Assembly: GCA_028824715.1 (NCBI GenBank)
Contig: JAPPCV010000114.1
Span: 1-64,000 of the forward strand
Source: Boseongicola sp.
GTDB taxonomy: Bacteria; Pseudomonadota; Alphaproteobacteria; Rhodobacterales; Rhodobacteraceae
DNA: 64,000 nt
Reading direction: 5' to 3'
Position 1 is the first letter of the stretch; every line of letters begins with the position of its first letter. Both the position numbers and the translations under genes were made by a program. Under the pieces are notes generated by a model. The model saw only the letters and a list, made by a program, of their open reading frames with translations, had not been told where the DNA came from and made no database searches. This document shows, one piece after another, positions 45,275 through 53,480 of this stretch.

Positions 45275-46307
45275 TTGGCCACCCCCGGCGCCGCGGTTGA
45301 CGCCGTCGGCCGATGCGTCCGGGCCGTATTCGCCCGATGCCGGCGCTCCAGAGATCCGACAGGGCCGGGACGACGCCCTTCGGCAGGAAGAGCACGAAGA
45401 GCACCAGGACAAGGCCGGTTACGAGGGCGTTGTCGATGACGGCCTGCTGTCCGAGCAGGAACTTGAGGTAGGCAAGCCCTGCCGCGCCGAGGACAGGCCC
45501 AAGGCGGGTTCCGAGGCCGCCCACGATGCACCAGATGATGATTTCGGCCGACTGTCCCAGGGAGAAGAGGCTGGGCGTGACGATTTCGGCCCAGTTCGCG
45601 AACAGCCCGCCGGCCAGGCCGGCGATGCCGGCCCCGATGGCGAACATCGCGGTCTTGCGCGCCCGCACGTCGTAGCCCATCAGCGACATGCGGGTCTCGT
45701 TTTCCCGGATGCCCACGGCGATGCGTCCGAAGCTGGACCGGAGCAGGGCCGTCACGAGCATGTAGACCAGGCCCAGCAGCACCGCGCAGACATGGAAGTA
45801 CCTGTCCCCCCAGATGTATGCGTCCGGAGTGCCCGGCACGTTCAATGTCGGGAAGCCGGGGATTCCGTTGAACCCGCCCAGGCGGGCGTTGCCGATCACG
45901 TATTGCGGGCCCGCGGTCGAGTTGACGACCTTGTACAGGATGAGGGTGACAACCAGGGTGATGACGCCCAGGTAGACGTCGCCGAGGCGCCCGTAGAACA
46001 TCATCGCGCCGAGAAGCGCGGCGAAGACTGCCGGAACCAGTACCGCCAGGATCATCGGAACGGTGCTTTCGCCGATGTTGATCGCGAAGATCGCGTAGGC
46101 GTATGCGCCCAGGCCGAAGAACGCCGCCTGGCCGAAGCAGAGAATGCCTCCGAATCCCCAGATCAGCCCAAGGCTCAGGCCCAGCATGCCATAAATTGCC
46201 AGGACCGTGAGCGTGTAGGTGCCGACGATCAAGGGCAGCACCCAGATCAGGACACCAGTGACGAGGGCGATCGTGACGGCGTCCCGGGTCAGGCCGCCCG
46301 GCATCAC
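45267..46307 (-). CDS. branched-chain/urea-type ABC permease (LivM/UrtC type)
   Basis: The 346-residue membrane protein has about nine helices and the LivM signature segments GLIWGFGGILCFGQAAFFGLGAY and FGRIAVGIRENETRMSLMGY, followed by ARKTAMFAIGAGIAGLAGGL. It ends in an arginine-rich tail. It forms the channel with the LivH/UrtB-type subunit, whose stop it overlaps by 4 bp. Urea, short amides and amino acids are known substrates of the group. Confidence 0.93.
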   Translation of the reverse strand: MMPGGLTRDAVTIALVTGVLIWVLPLIVGTYTLTVLAIYGMLGLSLGLIWGFGGILCFGQAAFFGLGAYAYAIFAINIGESTVPMILAVLVPAVFAALLGAMMFYGRLGDVYLGVITLVVTLILYKVVNSTAGPQYVIGNARLGGFNGIPGFPTLNVPGTPDAYIWGDRYFHVCAVLLGLVYMLVTALLRSSFGRIAVGIRENETRMSLMGYDVRARKTAMFAIGAGIAGLAGGLFANWAEIVTPSLFSLGQSAEIIIWCIVGGLGTRLGPVLGAAGLAYLKFLLGQQAVIDNALVTGLVLVLFVLFLPKGVVPALSDLWSAGIGRIRPGRIGRRRQPRRRGWPNG

Positions 46308-47170
46308 GTCTTGCCCTTGAAGAACGTGCCGGTGACGCCTTGCGGGAGAATCCTGAGAAGGACGACGGCCGCTACGAGCAGCGCGACTTCGCCGATGACG
46401 GGCGAGGTGGCGAACGTGAACGCCTGGTGCACCACGCCGAAGAGGCTCGCGCTCGAGAGCAGCCCGGCGACAAGGGAGGGGCCGCCCGCGATGACGGTTA
46501 TGAACGCCTTGGCTATGTACGCACCGCCTGAAGTGGGAACGAGCCCGACCAGGGGCGCAAGGATGGCACCGGCCAGTCCGGACAACGCGGAGCCACAGAA
46601 GAAGGTTGCCATGTAGATGCGGTCGGGGCTGTAGCCCAACGCAGCCGCCATGTCCGGTCCTTGCATCGTTCCGCGCGCGACGAGACCCGCGCGCGTGCCT
46701 TTCAGCACCGAGAGCATCGCCACAAGCAGCAGGGCGGCTACGACGATGATGAAGAAATTGTACCCGTTGACCTGATAGTCTCCGATGGCGAAGCCGGGGA
46801 TCGGCGTCGAGATGCCGGTCGTCGTGTTCCCGAAGATCATCGTGGCGAGACCGATGAAGAAAAGGCTTAGCCCCCAGGTCGCCAGCATCGTGTCAACCAG
46901 GCGGCCATAGAGATGGCGGATCACGAGCCGCTCGACGACAAGACCGACCAGGCCGACGACAGCCGGTGCGATCACCAGCATGGCGACGAAGACATTCATG
47001 CCGAGATTGACTGCGGTGATCGTCGCGTAGCCGCCAATCATCATGAACTCGCCATGCGCGAGGTTGATCACCTTGATCATGCCGAAGACGATGGACAGCC
47101 CGGCGCTGATCAGGATCAGCGAGGCGACCCCGTAGAGCACTTCGACAAGGACGACGACGTAGAGGTCCAT
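46304..47170 (-). CDS. branched-chain/urea-type ABC permease (LivH/UrtB type)
   Basis: The 288-residue permease begins MDLYVVVLVEVLYGVASLIL and has the LivH motif GMIKVINLAHGEFMMIGGY. It has about eight membrane helices and a typical last loop ending LRILPQGVTGTFFKGKT. I use ATG 47170; a GTG two codons upstream is also possible. There is no good Shine-Dalgarno sequence, only the hairpin at 47209-47230 between this gene and the binding-protein gene. Confidence 0.92.
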   Translation of the reverse strand: MDLYVVVLVEVLYGVASLILISAGLSIVFGMIKVINLAHGEFMMIGGYATITAVNLGMNVFVAMLVIAPAVVGLVGLVVERLVIRHLYGRLVDTMLATWGLSLFFIGLATMIFGNTTTGISTPIPGFAIGDYQVNGYNFFIIVVAALLLVAMLSVLKGTRAGLVARGTMQGPDMAAALGYSPDRIYMATFFCGSALSGLAGAILAPLVGLVPTSGGAYIAKAFITVIAGGPSLVAGLLSSASLFGVVHQAFTFATSPVIGEVALLVAAVVLLRILPQGVTGTFFKGKT

Positions 47171-47208
47171 GGGCACAGGGATCCACTGGAGGAGGGCGTT
47201 GCTTCTCG

Positions 47209-47230
47209 CGGGGCGGCAGTCGCCGCCCCG
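47209..47230 (-). promoter_or_regulatory. GC hairpin between binding-protein and permease genes of the amide operon
   Basis: Perfect 9-bp arms (CGGGGCGGC / GCCGCCCCG) enclose a 4-base loop, starting 20 bases after the binding-protein stop. There is no T-run. It has the same position and probable role as the hairpin at 30144-30179 in the other ABC operon: stabilising the upstream part of the mRNA and lowering expression of the membrane genes. Confidence 0.6.
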
Positions 47231-47249
47231 GCCAGATCGTCGGAAGGAA

Positions 47250-48470
47250 TCAGATCTGGATCTCGTACTGGGTGTTGTCGTCCGGATTGGCCTGCAGGTC
47301 GCAGACCGCCTGCGTGTCGATCGGCTGGCGCTGCGGCAGGGTCTCGATCACGCGCATGCCCTGATCCTCGATCTCCATGATGTGGACATCCAGAACCGCA
47401 TGGTGCGTCTTCGGATCGACCGTAACCGTTCCCGCGGGGCCGTCGATGGAGAGGCCGGCTTCCAGCGACGCGATCACGGCCTCGCGATCCAGCGAACCCG
47501 CCTGGCGCACGGCCTCAGCCCAGGTCATGACACCCTGGTAGTTCGACACCGCGATCTCGTGGATCAGGCTGCTGTCGCCGTAGGCCGCCGACCATCTTTC
47601 CTTGAACGCGTTGTTCGCAGGTGTGTCGAGCTCCTGGCTGTAGTTGTAGGCGACCATGATGCCGTTGCCTTCCTCCGGTGTCAGCACCTTGTGCTCGTTG
47701 CCGACCCCCATCGTGGTCGATGCGAGCGGGATGCGGTCCTTCATGCCTGCTGCCGCCCATTGGCGGAAGAAGGACAGATGCGCCCCGCCGACGAGCGGCG
47801 CGATGACCAGGTCGGGGCCTACGGTCTGGATCTTGGCGATCGTTGAGCCGAAGTCGCTCACGTCCAGCGGGAAGAAGTCGACGCCCACGGCGTGGCCGCC
47901 GTTGTCAGCCACGAACTTCTGGATCCAGCGCGCCGTGATCTGGCCGTAGTTGTAGTCGGCGGCAAGGATGTAGACCGCCTTGCCCGACTTGCCCATCGCG
48001 TAAGGCACGAGAGCCTCGACCTGCTGGGCTGGCGTGACGCCGTTGATGAAGATGTTCCTGTCGCAGACGCCGCCCTCGTAGAGGACGTTGTAGAAGTAGA
48101 GCGTCCGGGTCTTGCGCATGGTCTGGCGAATCGCTTCACGCGAGGCCGAGAGGATGCCGCCATGCACGACGTCCACCTGGTCCTGTCTGGTCAGTCGCTG
48201 CCCGTACTGCGTGTAGAGCGCCATGTCGGACTGGGTGTCGTACGCGACAACCTCGACCTGCCTGCCAAGCAGGCCGCCGGCCGCATTGATCTCGTTCACG
48301 GCAAGACGCATGGCCATGTCCATCGGCGTGCCGTAGGCGTCAAAAATGCCCGACGTGTCCAGTATCGAGCCGAGCTTGACGCTGTCGGCGCCCATTGCCA
48401 CGCGAGGCAGCATGCCCACGCTCGCGGCCGCCGCCGCGCCAGTCAGGATGTTGCGACGATTGAGTGACAT
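47250..48470 (-). CDS. amide/urea-type ABC substrate-binding protein
   Basis: From ATG 48470 (GGAGG eight bases upstream) the 406-residue precursor begins MSLNRRNILTGAAAAASVGM, a Tat-like signal with a twin-arginine, cleaved after VAMGA. The type-I periplasmic-binding fold is of the UrtA/FmdD group: LGSILDTSGIFDAYG, LYEGGVCDRNIF, VYILAADYNYGQITARW and MGVGNEHKVLTPEEG. Related proteins bind urea or short-chain amides. It feeds the LivH/LivM permeases encoded next. The ligand is predicted to be an amide because the last ATPase is fused to an amidase. Confidence 0.92.
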   Translation of the reverse strand: MSLNRRNILTGAAAAASVGMLPRVAMGADSVKLGSILDTSGIFDAYGTPMDMAMRLAVNEINAAGGLLGRQVEVVAYDTQSDMALYTQYGQRLTRQDQVDVVHGGILSASREAIRQTMRKTRTLYFYNVLYEGGVCDRNIFINGVTPAQQVEALVPYAMGKSGKAVYILAADYNYGQITARWIQKFVADNGGHAVGVDFFPLDVSDFGSTIAKIQTVGPDLVIAPLVGGAHLSFFRQWAAAGMKDRIPLASTTMGVGNEHKVLTPEEGNGIMVAYNYSQELDTPANNAFKERWSAAYGDSSLIHEIAVSNYQGVMTWAEAVRQAGSLDREAVIASLEAGLSIDGPAGTVTVDPKTHHAVLDVHIMEIEDQGMRVIETLPQRQPIDTQAVCDLQANPDDNTQYEIQI

Positions 48471-48508
48471 GTCTGTTACCTCCATGTTGTCATCCGGTTC
48501 GGGGTGCT

Positions 48509-50215
48509 TCACGGCTTCGGCTTTCCCTTGCCGTCCTGCGACTTGTCCTTGATGCGGTTGGCGTAGTCGGCAGTGCGCCCGGCGAGGTTCGGGTCGAGGT
48601 CGAGCCCGATGTCCTCGCCCATCCGCTTCATGGCGGGAAGGCGCACGGCCATGCCGAGGATCTGGTCCATGGCGGCGCCAAACGCCCCTTCCACGCCGTC
48701 CCCGCCGGAACCAGGGCCACCAGCGCCCGAGATCTGGTTGATCCTGATGGAGTCGATCTTCTCGACCGGCTTCATCATCTGGGTCATGATTGCAGGCAGC
48801 CTGTCGAGCCTGCGCTCCTCGAGCCGCATGTTGATCACCGCTTCCCCAAGCGTGTTTTCCGCCTCGTTCAGCGCCATGCGTCCGGTTGCTTCCGCTTCCA
48901 TCCGCGCACGCTCGGCCTCGCCTTCCCTCGTCTTCACCGTCGCGTCGGCGCGAGCCTTCTCGAGAAGCGTTTCGACGTCGCGCTGCACCCGGGCGCCTTC
49001 AAGCTCAAGGTCCTTTTCCTGCTTCAGTCGCGCGATCTCGCGCTCGCGTTCGGCGATGGCGCGCTCCTTCCGCGCCTGGACGCTTTCGGCGGCAAGAACG
49101 ACCTTTGCACGCGCCTCTTCCTCCACGACACGGGCCTCGGCCTCTTCCGCACGCTTTCTTGCGATCTGGATCTCGTTCGCGATCTTGTCCTCTTCGAGCG
49201 CCAGGATGGCGGCCATCTCCGTCTTCCGCAGCGCCTCGTCGCTCTCGACCTGCATTGCCTTCGCGCGCCTTTCGTTCTCTATCCGGGTGGTTTCGCTCGC
49301 GAGCGCGGCGTCGTCGCGGGCGCGGTCCTCCCGCGACTTCGCGTCCGCTTCGAGCCTGGCAAGGTGCTCCTGCTGCGCGATTTCGGCCTCCCGTTCCTCG
49401 CGCTGCAGTTCGAGCTCCCTCTGATGCTGCGCGAGCCGGCTCTCGCGCACGGCAACTTCCGCCTCGGTCTCGATGCGGACGCGCTCCTTGCGCTGATCCG
49501 CAACGAGTGCGGCCAGGCGCCGCATGCCCTGGGCGTTGAACGCGTTGTTCTCGTTCCACTGGCTGAGGTCGTTCTGGTCGACTGCAACCAGCGACGCCGA
49601 AACAAGCGTCAGCCCGAGCTTGGCGACCTGGGATTCGACTGCCTCGGCCACGTCATCCGAATACGCGGAGCGATCCAGGTGGATTTCTTCCAGCGTCCGG
49701 GCCGCCGCCGCCCTCTGGATGGCGTCAACCATTGGCCCCGTCAGGACATCACCGATCGCGTCTCCGTCCCGGACGATCCGGGACCCGAGCGTCCGGGCAG
49801 CTGCCGCGATCCCCTCCTGCGTCGGCGCGACGCGAAGCTCGAACTCGAACGCGATGTCGGCGCGCATCTGGTCGCGCGTCAGCACCGCGTCCTGACCCTC
49901 ACGGCTGACGCGGAGCGTGAGCGCGCCCATGAACACCTTCTGGACCCGGTGAAGTATCGGCAGGGACAGGCACCCGCCGTCGGTCACGACACGGCAGCCG
50001 CCAAGTCCGGTTCTGACGAGGGCCGTGTCCAGGGAGGCCTTTGCATAGTAACGCTGCAGGAACCAGACCGCGACCAGCGCGATGATGGCAAGGAGCGGCA
50101 GCAGGACGAACCAGCCCAAGGCAAATCTCCCGGTCTCCGAAAGTCGCCGGACGCCAGTGTCCGCGAATTTCGTGCTGGCCCGAGCGTAGGCTGGTTTAGT
50201 TTCCAATTCAAGCAT
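48509..50215 (-). CDS. flotillin-like SPFH-domain protein
   Basis: The 568-residue protein has one N-terminal membrane helix (about 31-52, FALGWFVLLPLLAIIALVAV) and an SPFH domain to about 230 with VFMGALTLRVSREGQDAVLT. A long Glu/Ala/Arg-rich coiled coil follows (about 240-470). A Gly-rich break (ISGAGGPGSGGDG) and a charged tail follow, as in bacterial flotillins. Flotillins scaffold membrane proteins in ordered microdomains. Its place between the receptor and the transporter genes suggests it organises this transporter. The only ATG sits in the loop of a perfect inverted repeat and lacks a Shine-Dalgarno sequence. Confidence 0.9.
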   Translation of the reverse strand: MLELETKPAYARASTKFADTGVRRLSETGRFALGWFVLLPLLAIIALVAVWFLQRYYAKASLDTALVRTGLGGCRVVTDGGCLSLPILHRVQKVFMGALTLRVSREGQDAVLTRDQMRADIAFEFELRVAPTQEGIAAAARTLGSRIVRDGDAIGDVLTGPMVDAIQRAAAARTLEEIHLDRSAYSDDVAEAVESQVAKLGLTLVSASLVAVDQNDLSQWNENNAFNAQGMRRLAALVADQRKERVRIETEAEVAVRESRLAQHQRELELQREEREAEIAQQEHLARLEADAKSREDRARDDAALASETTRIENERRAKAMQVESDEALRKTEMAAILALEEDKIANEIQIARKRAEEAEARVVEEEARAKVVLAAESVQARKERAIAEREREIARLKQEKDLELEGARVQRDVETLLEKARADATVKTREGEAERARMEAEATGRMALNEAENTLGEAVINMRLEERRLDRLPAIMTQMMKPVEKIDSIRINQISGAGGPGSGGDGVEGAFGAAMDQILGMAVRLPAMKRMGEDIGLDLDPNLAGRTADYANRIKDKSQDGKGKPKP

Positions 50216-50231
50216 TTTATTGAATTGGAAA
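50200..50231 (-). promoter_or_regulatory. perfect 12-bp inverted repeat around the flotillin start codon
   Basis: TTTCCAATTCAA (50200-50211) and TTGAATTGGAAA (50220-50231) are exact inverted repeats with an 8-base spacer. The flotillin ATG (50213-50215, minus strand) lies in the spacer. A half-site with one mismatch, TTTCCAAGTCAA, occurs at 51424-51435 in the intergenic region of the MarR and AmiC-like genes. This is typical of an operator for a dimeric regulator such as the adjacent MarR. An RNA stem-loop controlling translation is the alternative. Confidence 0.65.
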
Positions 50232-50253
50232 GTTATATCTTCAACTTATTGTT

Positions 50254-51378
50254 TTACAGACGTTTTATGACCTCAAAGCGCAAGCCGTCCGCCCGCGCCA
50301 GGTAGATCGGCGCGCGTGCATGCTCGCCCGGCACGGAACGCTTGCGCCCGCTCGTGTAAGCCACCGGAGGAGCGTCGCGCACGCTGTGGTCTCGCCAGAT
50401 GTTCGCGTGCTCGCGCATCAGCCCGGCCAGGAAGTGCACGCCCTCATACGTTGACTGGCCGAGCGCGTTCAGCAAGGGAGCCTGTTCTCCGTGAACCCGA
50501 TAGTACCGTTCCTTGAAGGCCGCATTCGCCTCGGTGGAAAGGGTTCCGAAATAGGAGGACGCGACGAACATGCGCTGGCTGTTCCGTGCGCCGCTCCCAA
50601 GCAGACCGTTCTCCTCGATTGCGCAGGACAGGCGTACCATGCGCTCATGCAGCCTTGCCTGGCCGAACGCCCGGTTGAAGGCGACCGCGTCCTGGCCGAC
50701 AAGCGAGATCAGCACCGCTTCCGCGCCGGATCCCGCAATTTCCTCGACGACGCGGGGCATGTCGCTCAGCCCGAAAGGCAGGTACCTCTCATAGGCCAGG
50801 TTCACGGCCATCTCGCGCAGCCTTGTCTTCGCGTAGCTGTGCGACGCCCTCGGCCAGACGTAGTCGTTGCCGATCAACGCCCAGCTGCGCGGGCGGTAAT
50901 CCGTCTGGATGCACTCCATGGACGGACCGAGCTGCTCTTCCGGCACCTCCCCGATCGCGAAGAGCCCGTCAGTCCGTTCGCCGCCTTCGTAGAGCGGCGT
51001 GTAGATGTAGGGGATCCGCTGGCGGACGACCTTGCTGAGGCGCTGGCGCACGGCGCTGATGTGCATGCCGACGATCGCGTCGATGGAATCCGTCTCGATC
51101 AGGTCGTTGACGGTTTCCTCGATCGATATGCTCGCCTCCATTGCCGCATCGATCATGATGAGCTGGACCTTCAGCCCGGCTATGCCGGAGGACCGGTTCA
51201 GCTCCTCCACGGCAACCTGCGCGCTCGAAATGCAGGACGGCGCCCAGAGTCCGGCCGCGCCGCAGAGGGGAATGAGGAGGGCGATGCGATAGGTGCTCGC
51301 GCTGCGCAGGACCGGGTCTTCGCGCAGTTCCTCGAGTTCGGTCGGAACGTCCGGCAGCATGTTCGTCGAATGAACCAT
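50254..51378 (-). CDS. AmiC-like cytoplasmic amide receptor
   Basis: The protein has a type-I periplasmic-binding fold (RIALLIPLCGAAGLWAPSCI, VAVEELNRSSGIAG, IPYIYTPLYEGGERTDG, WALIGNDYVWPRASHSYAKT) but no signal peptide. In Pseudomonas, AmiC is such a cytosolic receptor: it holds the antiterminator AmiR until an amide binds. YEGGE and NDYVWPR match AmiC's PYEG and SDYIYPR. No AmiR-type ANTAR protein is in the window. The start is uncertain: in-frame starts exist at 51435, 51423, 51378 and 51360, and I chose 51378 because AGG lies just upstream. The gene is first in the amide operon, 38 bp before flotillin. Confidence 0.85.
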   Translation of the reverse strand: MVHSTNMLPDVPTELEELREDPVLRSASTYRIALLIPLCGAAGLWAPSCISSAQVAVEELNRSSGIAGLKVQLIMIDAAMEASISIEETVNDLIETDSIDAIVGMHISAVRQRLSKVVRQRIPYIYTPLYEGGERTDGLFAIGEVPEEQLGPSMECIQTDYRPRSWALIGNDYVWPRASHSYAKTRLREMAVNLAYERYLPFGLSDMPRVVEEIAGSGAEAVLISLVGQDAVAFNRAFGQARLHERMVRLSCAIEENGLLGSGARNSQRMFVASSYFGTLSTEANAAFKERYYRVHGEQAPLLNALGQSTYEGVHFLAGLMREHANIWRDHSVRDAPPVAYTSGRKRSVPGEHARAPIYLARADGLRFEVIKRL

Positions 51379-51423
51379 ACCTACCTGCAGGATCGGGGCC
51401 GCCCACATACCAATTGAATTCAT

Positions 51424-51435
51424 TTTCCAAGTCAA
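51424..51435 (+). promoter_or_regulatory. candidate operator half-site in the MarR/AmiC intergenic region
   Basis: TTTCCAAGTCAA matches the left arm of the inverted repeat at 50200-50231 in 11 of 12 bases. It lies 33 bp before the MarR start and overlaps possible upstream starts of the AmiC-like gene. The AT-rich context (CAATTGAATTCATTTTCC) suits a divergent promoter. Confidence 0.45.
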
Positions 51436-51467
51436 CTAGTTTTGCCTCGACAGCCACGGTGAGCCAC

Positions 51468-51938
51468 ATGGAACCAAGCCCGAATCCAATCCGGAACTAC
51501 CTGTCGTACGCGCTGGCTGCGGCACATCGAAAGGTCACGCTGTCGCTCAACACGCGTCTGAAGAAGCACGGCATGCAGATCGAGGCATGGCGGATCCTGG
51601 AAACCCTGGAAACCGGACAGCGCCTGACGATGGGGCAGCTTGCCGACGTGGTGCTGATGAACCCTCCGACGTTGACCAAGCTGGTTGACCGGATGGTCTC
51701 GGACGGGCTTGTTCATCGTCAGGTCGCCCGGCACGATCATCGCCAGATCAATGTCCTTGCCACCGCGCTGGGACGGAAGCGGATGCTGCAGATCAGGCAG
51801 GAGGTCGAAGGCCAGGACGCGGCGCTGCTGCAAAGCCTGGGCAAGCCCGCGACCGAAGAATTGATCGAGCTGTTGAAGGGAATCACGCAAGCCGCCCAGC
51901 CCTCGTCCTTCGACGGCAACGCAAGCCACCCGCAATGA
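51468..51938 (+). CDS. MarR-family transcriptional regulator
   Basis: The 156-residue regulator begins MEPSPNPIRNYLSYALAAAH. The winged helix-turn-helix reads LTMGQLADVVLMNPPTLTKL VDRMV, followed by the wing with HRQVARHDHRQINVLATALGR (the DxR-type motif is DHRQ here), and a C-terminal dimerisation helix. It is divergent from the amide operon and most likely represses it and itself, with an aromatic or aliphatic acid as inducer. A start at 51414 would add 18 residues and overlap the likely operator, so I use 51468. Confidence 0.88.
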   Translation: MEPSPNPIRNYLSYALAAAHRKVTLSLNTRLKKHGMQIEAWRILETLETGQRLTMGQLADVVLMNPPTLTKLVDRMVSDGLVHRQVARHDHRQINVLATALGRKRMLQIRQEVEGQDAALLQSLGKPATEELIELLKGITQAAQPSSFDGNASHPQ

Positions 51939-53079
51939 ACCAGGTCCCTTGCCATTGAGCGAGATGGACCCAGCCCGAATCCGTCCCTGCCGACAGGTCG
52001 CGGATCCGGTTCCCGCCCGGCTCGCGAAATGGCGTGACATGAATTCAGGACGATCCTGCATTGCGACAATCTCACGCCGCATCGACAGCCTGGTAGGCCA
52101 TCGGCAAGCATTCCAGGCCGCTCTGCTGGCACCAGCCGCCAGGTTGCGACCTCGACGGGGAGCGACGAACCTGCCTCGCCGAAGCACTGCCGTCGCGAAA
52201 GAACGGAGGCGAATCATGCCCGAACCGCCCGCAGATCCGGCTTCTTGCCGCATCCAAGGCGGCAGCGGGCGGATCGCATCAGTTCGGTTTCGCTGACAGG
52301 TTGAATGCGTTGACGCGACGAGTGCGGTCGGACCGGGATCGAGCCTCAGCGCGCGGCGCGCGCCTCGCTGTTGCCGCAGCCAGGTGTCGTGCGAGCGGCA
52401 ACCGGGTCCCGGCTCGTGCAGCCCGCGGCTATGGTCAAGCGGGCACAGGATCTCGCGCGGACAGTGCAAGTGGCAGAGGCATCGTCGGCAGCCCGGATCC
52501 TCGCCGCATGCTTGCCAGGCTGATCTTGGGGACCATTGCGCATTGCCGTTGCCGTCCAGTCGTTCGGTTCCGAAACCGTTCCGTGCAGTTTTCCATGCAC
52601 ATTGCGTCGGCGCCGACACCGATCGGATTCATGCCGCCCTTCGCCACCTGTTGCACCACGCGGCCGTTCTGCGAGGCTCCATCGGGTTTGCTCGCCGACT
52701 GGCCCGGCGAGACGTCGGCGCTGCAATTCACGATGTTGTTGGCCACATGTTTTGTCAAATTTGCGGCAATGCGGTGTGTCTGGCGAATGCTGCCCCAGGA
52801 TCAAGCAACGAGCGCAACATTTCTTGGAAAAGGACCGAGAGTATTCCCGCTTTGTCTCGATGATTCGGGCATGGACCTGGCGACGCGCGGAAACGACGAA
52901 ATCCAGGTCGGATCATCGCGTTGACTGACGTTTGCGTGTTTGGCTTCATGCCATGCACGTTTCACGGCAACTTGGGCGTTTTCGGGCGGCGGGCCCCGAT
53001 GTTGCGCAGGATGTCAGGCGAAACCCCACATTGCACCCGGCGCGGAAGTCACAGTGCGCTGCCGCTTCCATCCCCTGGC

Positions 53080-53300
53080 AGCGCGTCACGTTTCGCAGGT
53101 GGTGGCCGCTTCGCGAGCATCCGGTTCTTGAGGTCGTAGATTCGCAGCGCGGGCGGCACCGGGTCGCCGCATGGATGACGTCGCCGGAGTCCGGGCGGTC
53201 CGAGCTGCGCACGGAACCGAGGCTGTCCCTGGACGCGCTGACGGATTTGCGTGATCTCGCGACATCCTTTCTGTCTTCCGCACCGAAGACAGAGAAGGAC
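53080..53300 (+). pseudogene. DUF5372-like fragment
   Basis: The frame reads RVTFRRWWPLREHPVLEVVD, then HRVAAWMTSPE, and LSLDALTDLRDLATSFLSSA. This follows the plan of DUF5372 proteins (VTxPxHPLxGxxLxVV ... WT ... LSVEALLDLRxL). Genes of this family commonly precede large serine recombinases in rhizobial and related cassettes, and a recombinase relic does follow here. The N-terminus is not clear, so I treat it as a relic. Confidence 0.4.
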
Positions 53301-53304
53301 TCTG

Positions 53305-53400
53305 ATGAAGGACGACCCCACGGTGCCGCCGGCGCTTGCGGCGCTGATCGAGCGGGCGATGGCAGCGGACGAGGAGACGGGCGAAGACGGCGACGCGTGA
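53305..53400 (+). CDS. possible 31-residue acidic protein
   Basis: The frame MKDDPTVPPALAALIERAMA onward has AAGGA at a suitable distance from the ATG and ends in an acidic tail. It lies between the DUF5372-like fragment and the recombinase relic, where such cassettes often have a short gene. Low confidence because of its size. Confidence 0.3.
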   Translation: MKDDPTVPPALAALIERAMAADEETGEDGDA

Positions 53401-53408
53401 CGCAAGGC

Positions 53409-53480
53409 TGACCGCCGGCCACCTGGCGCGCTCGGCGATCGTGTACATCCGGCAGGTCACCAATCACAAGTTTTCCAGGA
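53409..53480 (+). pseudogene. N-terminal relic of a large serine recombinase
   Basis: The frame ARLTAGHLARSAIVYIRQVT matches the opening of large serine recombinases of the type K-(I/L)-TA-x-HL-x-R-x-A-x-VY-(V/I)-RQST. After NHK the similarity stops; the catalytic Ser expected in RQS is replaced by Val (RQV). No further recombinase domain is found downstream, so only the first about 25 residues survive. Confidence 0.5.

Noticed and set aside
52301-52924. 207-codon plus-strand frame in the gene-free stretch
   Set aside because: Cys/Arg-rich composition, no start site; its complement is also open, so neither strand is convincing.
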